From positions 1 to 6,388 of the forward strand of contig CAIYWF010000242.1 of NCBI GenBank assembly GCA_903929845.1: a stretch of DNA of 6,388 bases. Direction: 5' to 3'. This DNA comes from an uncultured Chlorobiaceae bacterium (GTDB lineage: Bacteria; Bacteroidota; Chlorobiia; Chlorobiales; Chlorobiaceae). The position numbers were made by a program, and so were the translations under genes. The notes below the pieces were generated by a model. The model made no database searches, was not told where the DNA came from, and saw only the letters and a program-made list of their open reading frames with translations. Positions 6,259-6,388 of this stretch are shown here, in pieces (positions within the stretch are counted from its first letter, which is position 1; every line of letters starts with the position of its first letter).

Positions 6259-6388
6259 TTATGGTTTAATCCGGAACAGTGGCTGATCATACTCCACAGC
6301 CTGTCCGTTGTCAACAAGAATTTCAACAATAGTGCCCGAAACCTCTGCTTCAATTTCGTTCATCAGTTTCATGGCTTCGATAATACAG
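6259..6388 (-). CDS. accB: Biotin carboxyl carrier protein of acetyl-CoA carboxylase, C-terminal end (partial)
   Basis: This is the 3' end of the gene for the biotin carrier subunit (BCCP) of acetyl-CoA carboxylase. It carries biotin between AccC, which carboxylates it, and the carboxyltransferase, which makes malonyl-CoA. The right edge of the window cuts the gene; 42 residues remain, beginning CIIEAMKLMNEIEAEVSGTI and ending in PLFRIKP before TAA. EAMKLMNEIEAE is the biotinylation motif, and the Lys codon at 6367-6369 (- strand) is the one biotin ligase modifies. What follows is the second half of the biotinyl domain: the GTIVEILVDNGQAVEYDQPLF pattern of short strands and a Gly-rich turn common to lipoyl/biotinyl domains. 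The missing part should hold the other half domain, the thumb that marks AccB-type carriers, and the Ala/Pro linker, none visible here. The accC neighbour supports AccB over other biotin carriers such as oxaloacetate decarboxylase subunits. Confidence 0.93.
   Translation of the reverse strand, partial: CIIEAMKLMNEIEAEVSGTIVEILVDNGQAVEYDQPLFRIKP

Noticed and set aside
6240..6353. N-terminal extension of accC from the ATG at 6353
   Set aside because: The extra 38 residues overlap accB in another frame, do not resemble AccC, and would make the protein longer than the family norm.
1..6388. Possible novel system, mobile element, CRISPR array or RNA gene
   Set aside because: All but the short spacers is accounted for by four conserved housekeeping genes. 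No array-like repeats, terminal inverted repeats, tRNA-like cloverleaf or transposase motifs were found on either strand by eye.

Overview
The window is a stretch of core bacterial chromosome: two housekeeping transcription units that converge on a shared terminator. On the + strand are the last 86 codons of rpoB (RNA polymerase beta subunit) and the complete rpoC (beta prime subunit, 1499 residues). On the - strand, entering from the right edge, are the last 42 codons of accB (biotin carboxyl carrier protein) and the complete accC (biotin carboxylase, 447 residues).

Organism: RpoC resembles the Bacteroidota/Chlorobiota type, with an insertion inside the trigger loop, an extra charged segment ahead of the clamp helices and Leu in place of the usual trigger-loop Met. 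From memory the wording of the protein best fits green sulfur bacteria (Chlorobium, Prosthecochloris and relatives). This is recognition by eye, not a search. Base composition is moderate and looks uniform across the window, with no sign of recent transfer.

Layout: 1-263 rpoB 3' end; 264-332 rpoB-rpoC spacer with a small inverted repeat and the rpoC ribosome binding site; 333-4832 rpoC; 4833-4895 convergent spacer with a compact bidirectional hairpin terminator; 4896-6239 accC (- strand, TTG start); 6240-6258 accC-accB spacer; 6259-6388 accB 3' end (- strand). There is no non-coding stretch over 300 bases.

Function: rpoB and rpoC are almost certainly one operon making the two catalytic subunits of RNA polymerase. 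accB and accC are the usual pair for the first half-reaction of acetyl-CoA carboxylase, feeding malonyl-CoA to fatty acid synthesis. The units are linked only by the terminator that insulates them. I found no mobile element, CRISPR array, tRNA, rRNA or phage gene, and no previously undescribed system. The findings are small architectural and regulatory points.
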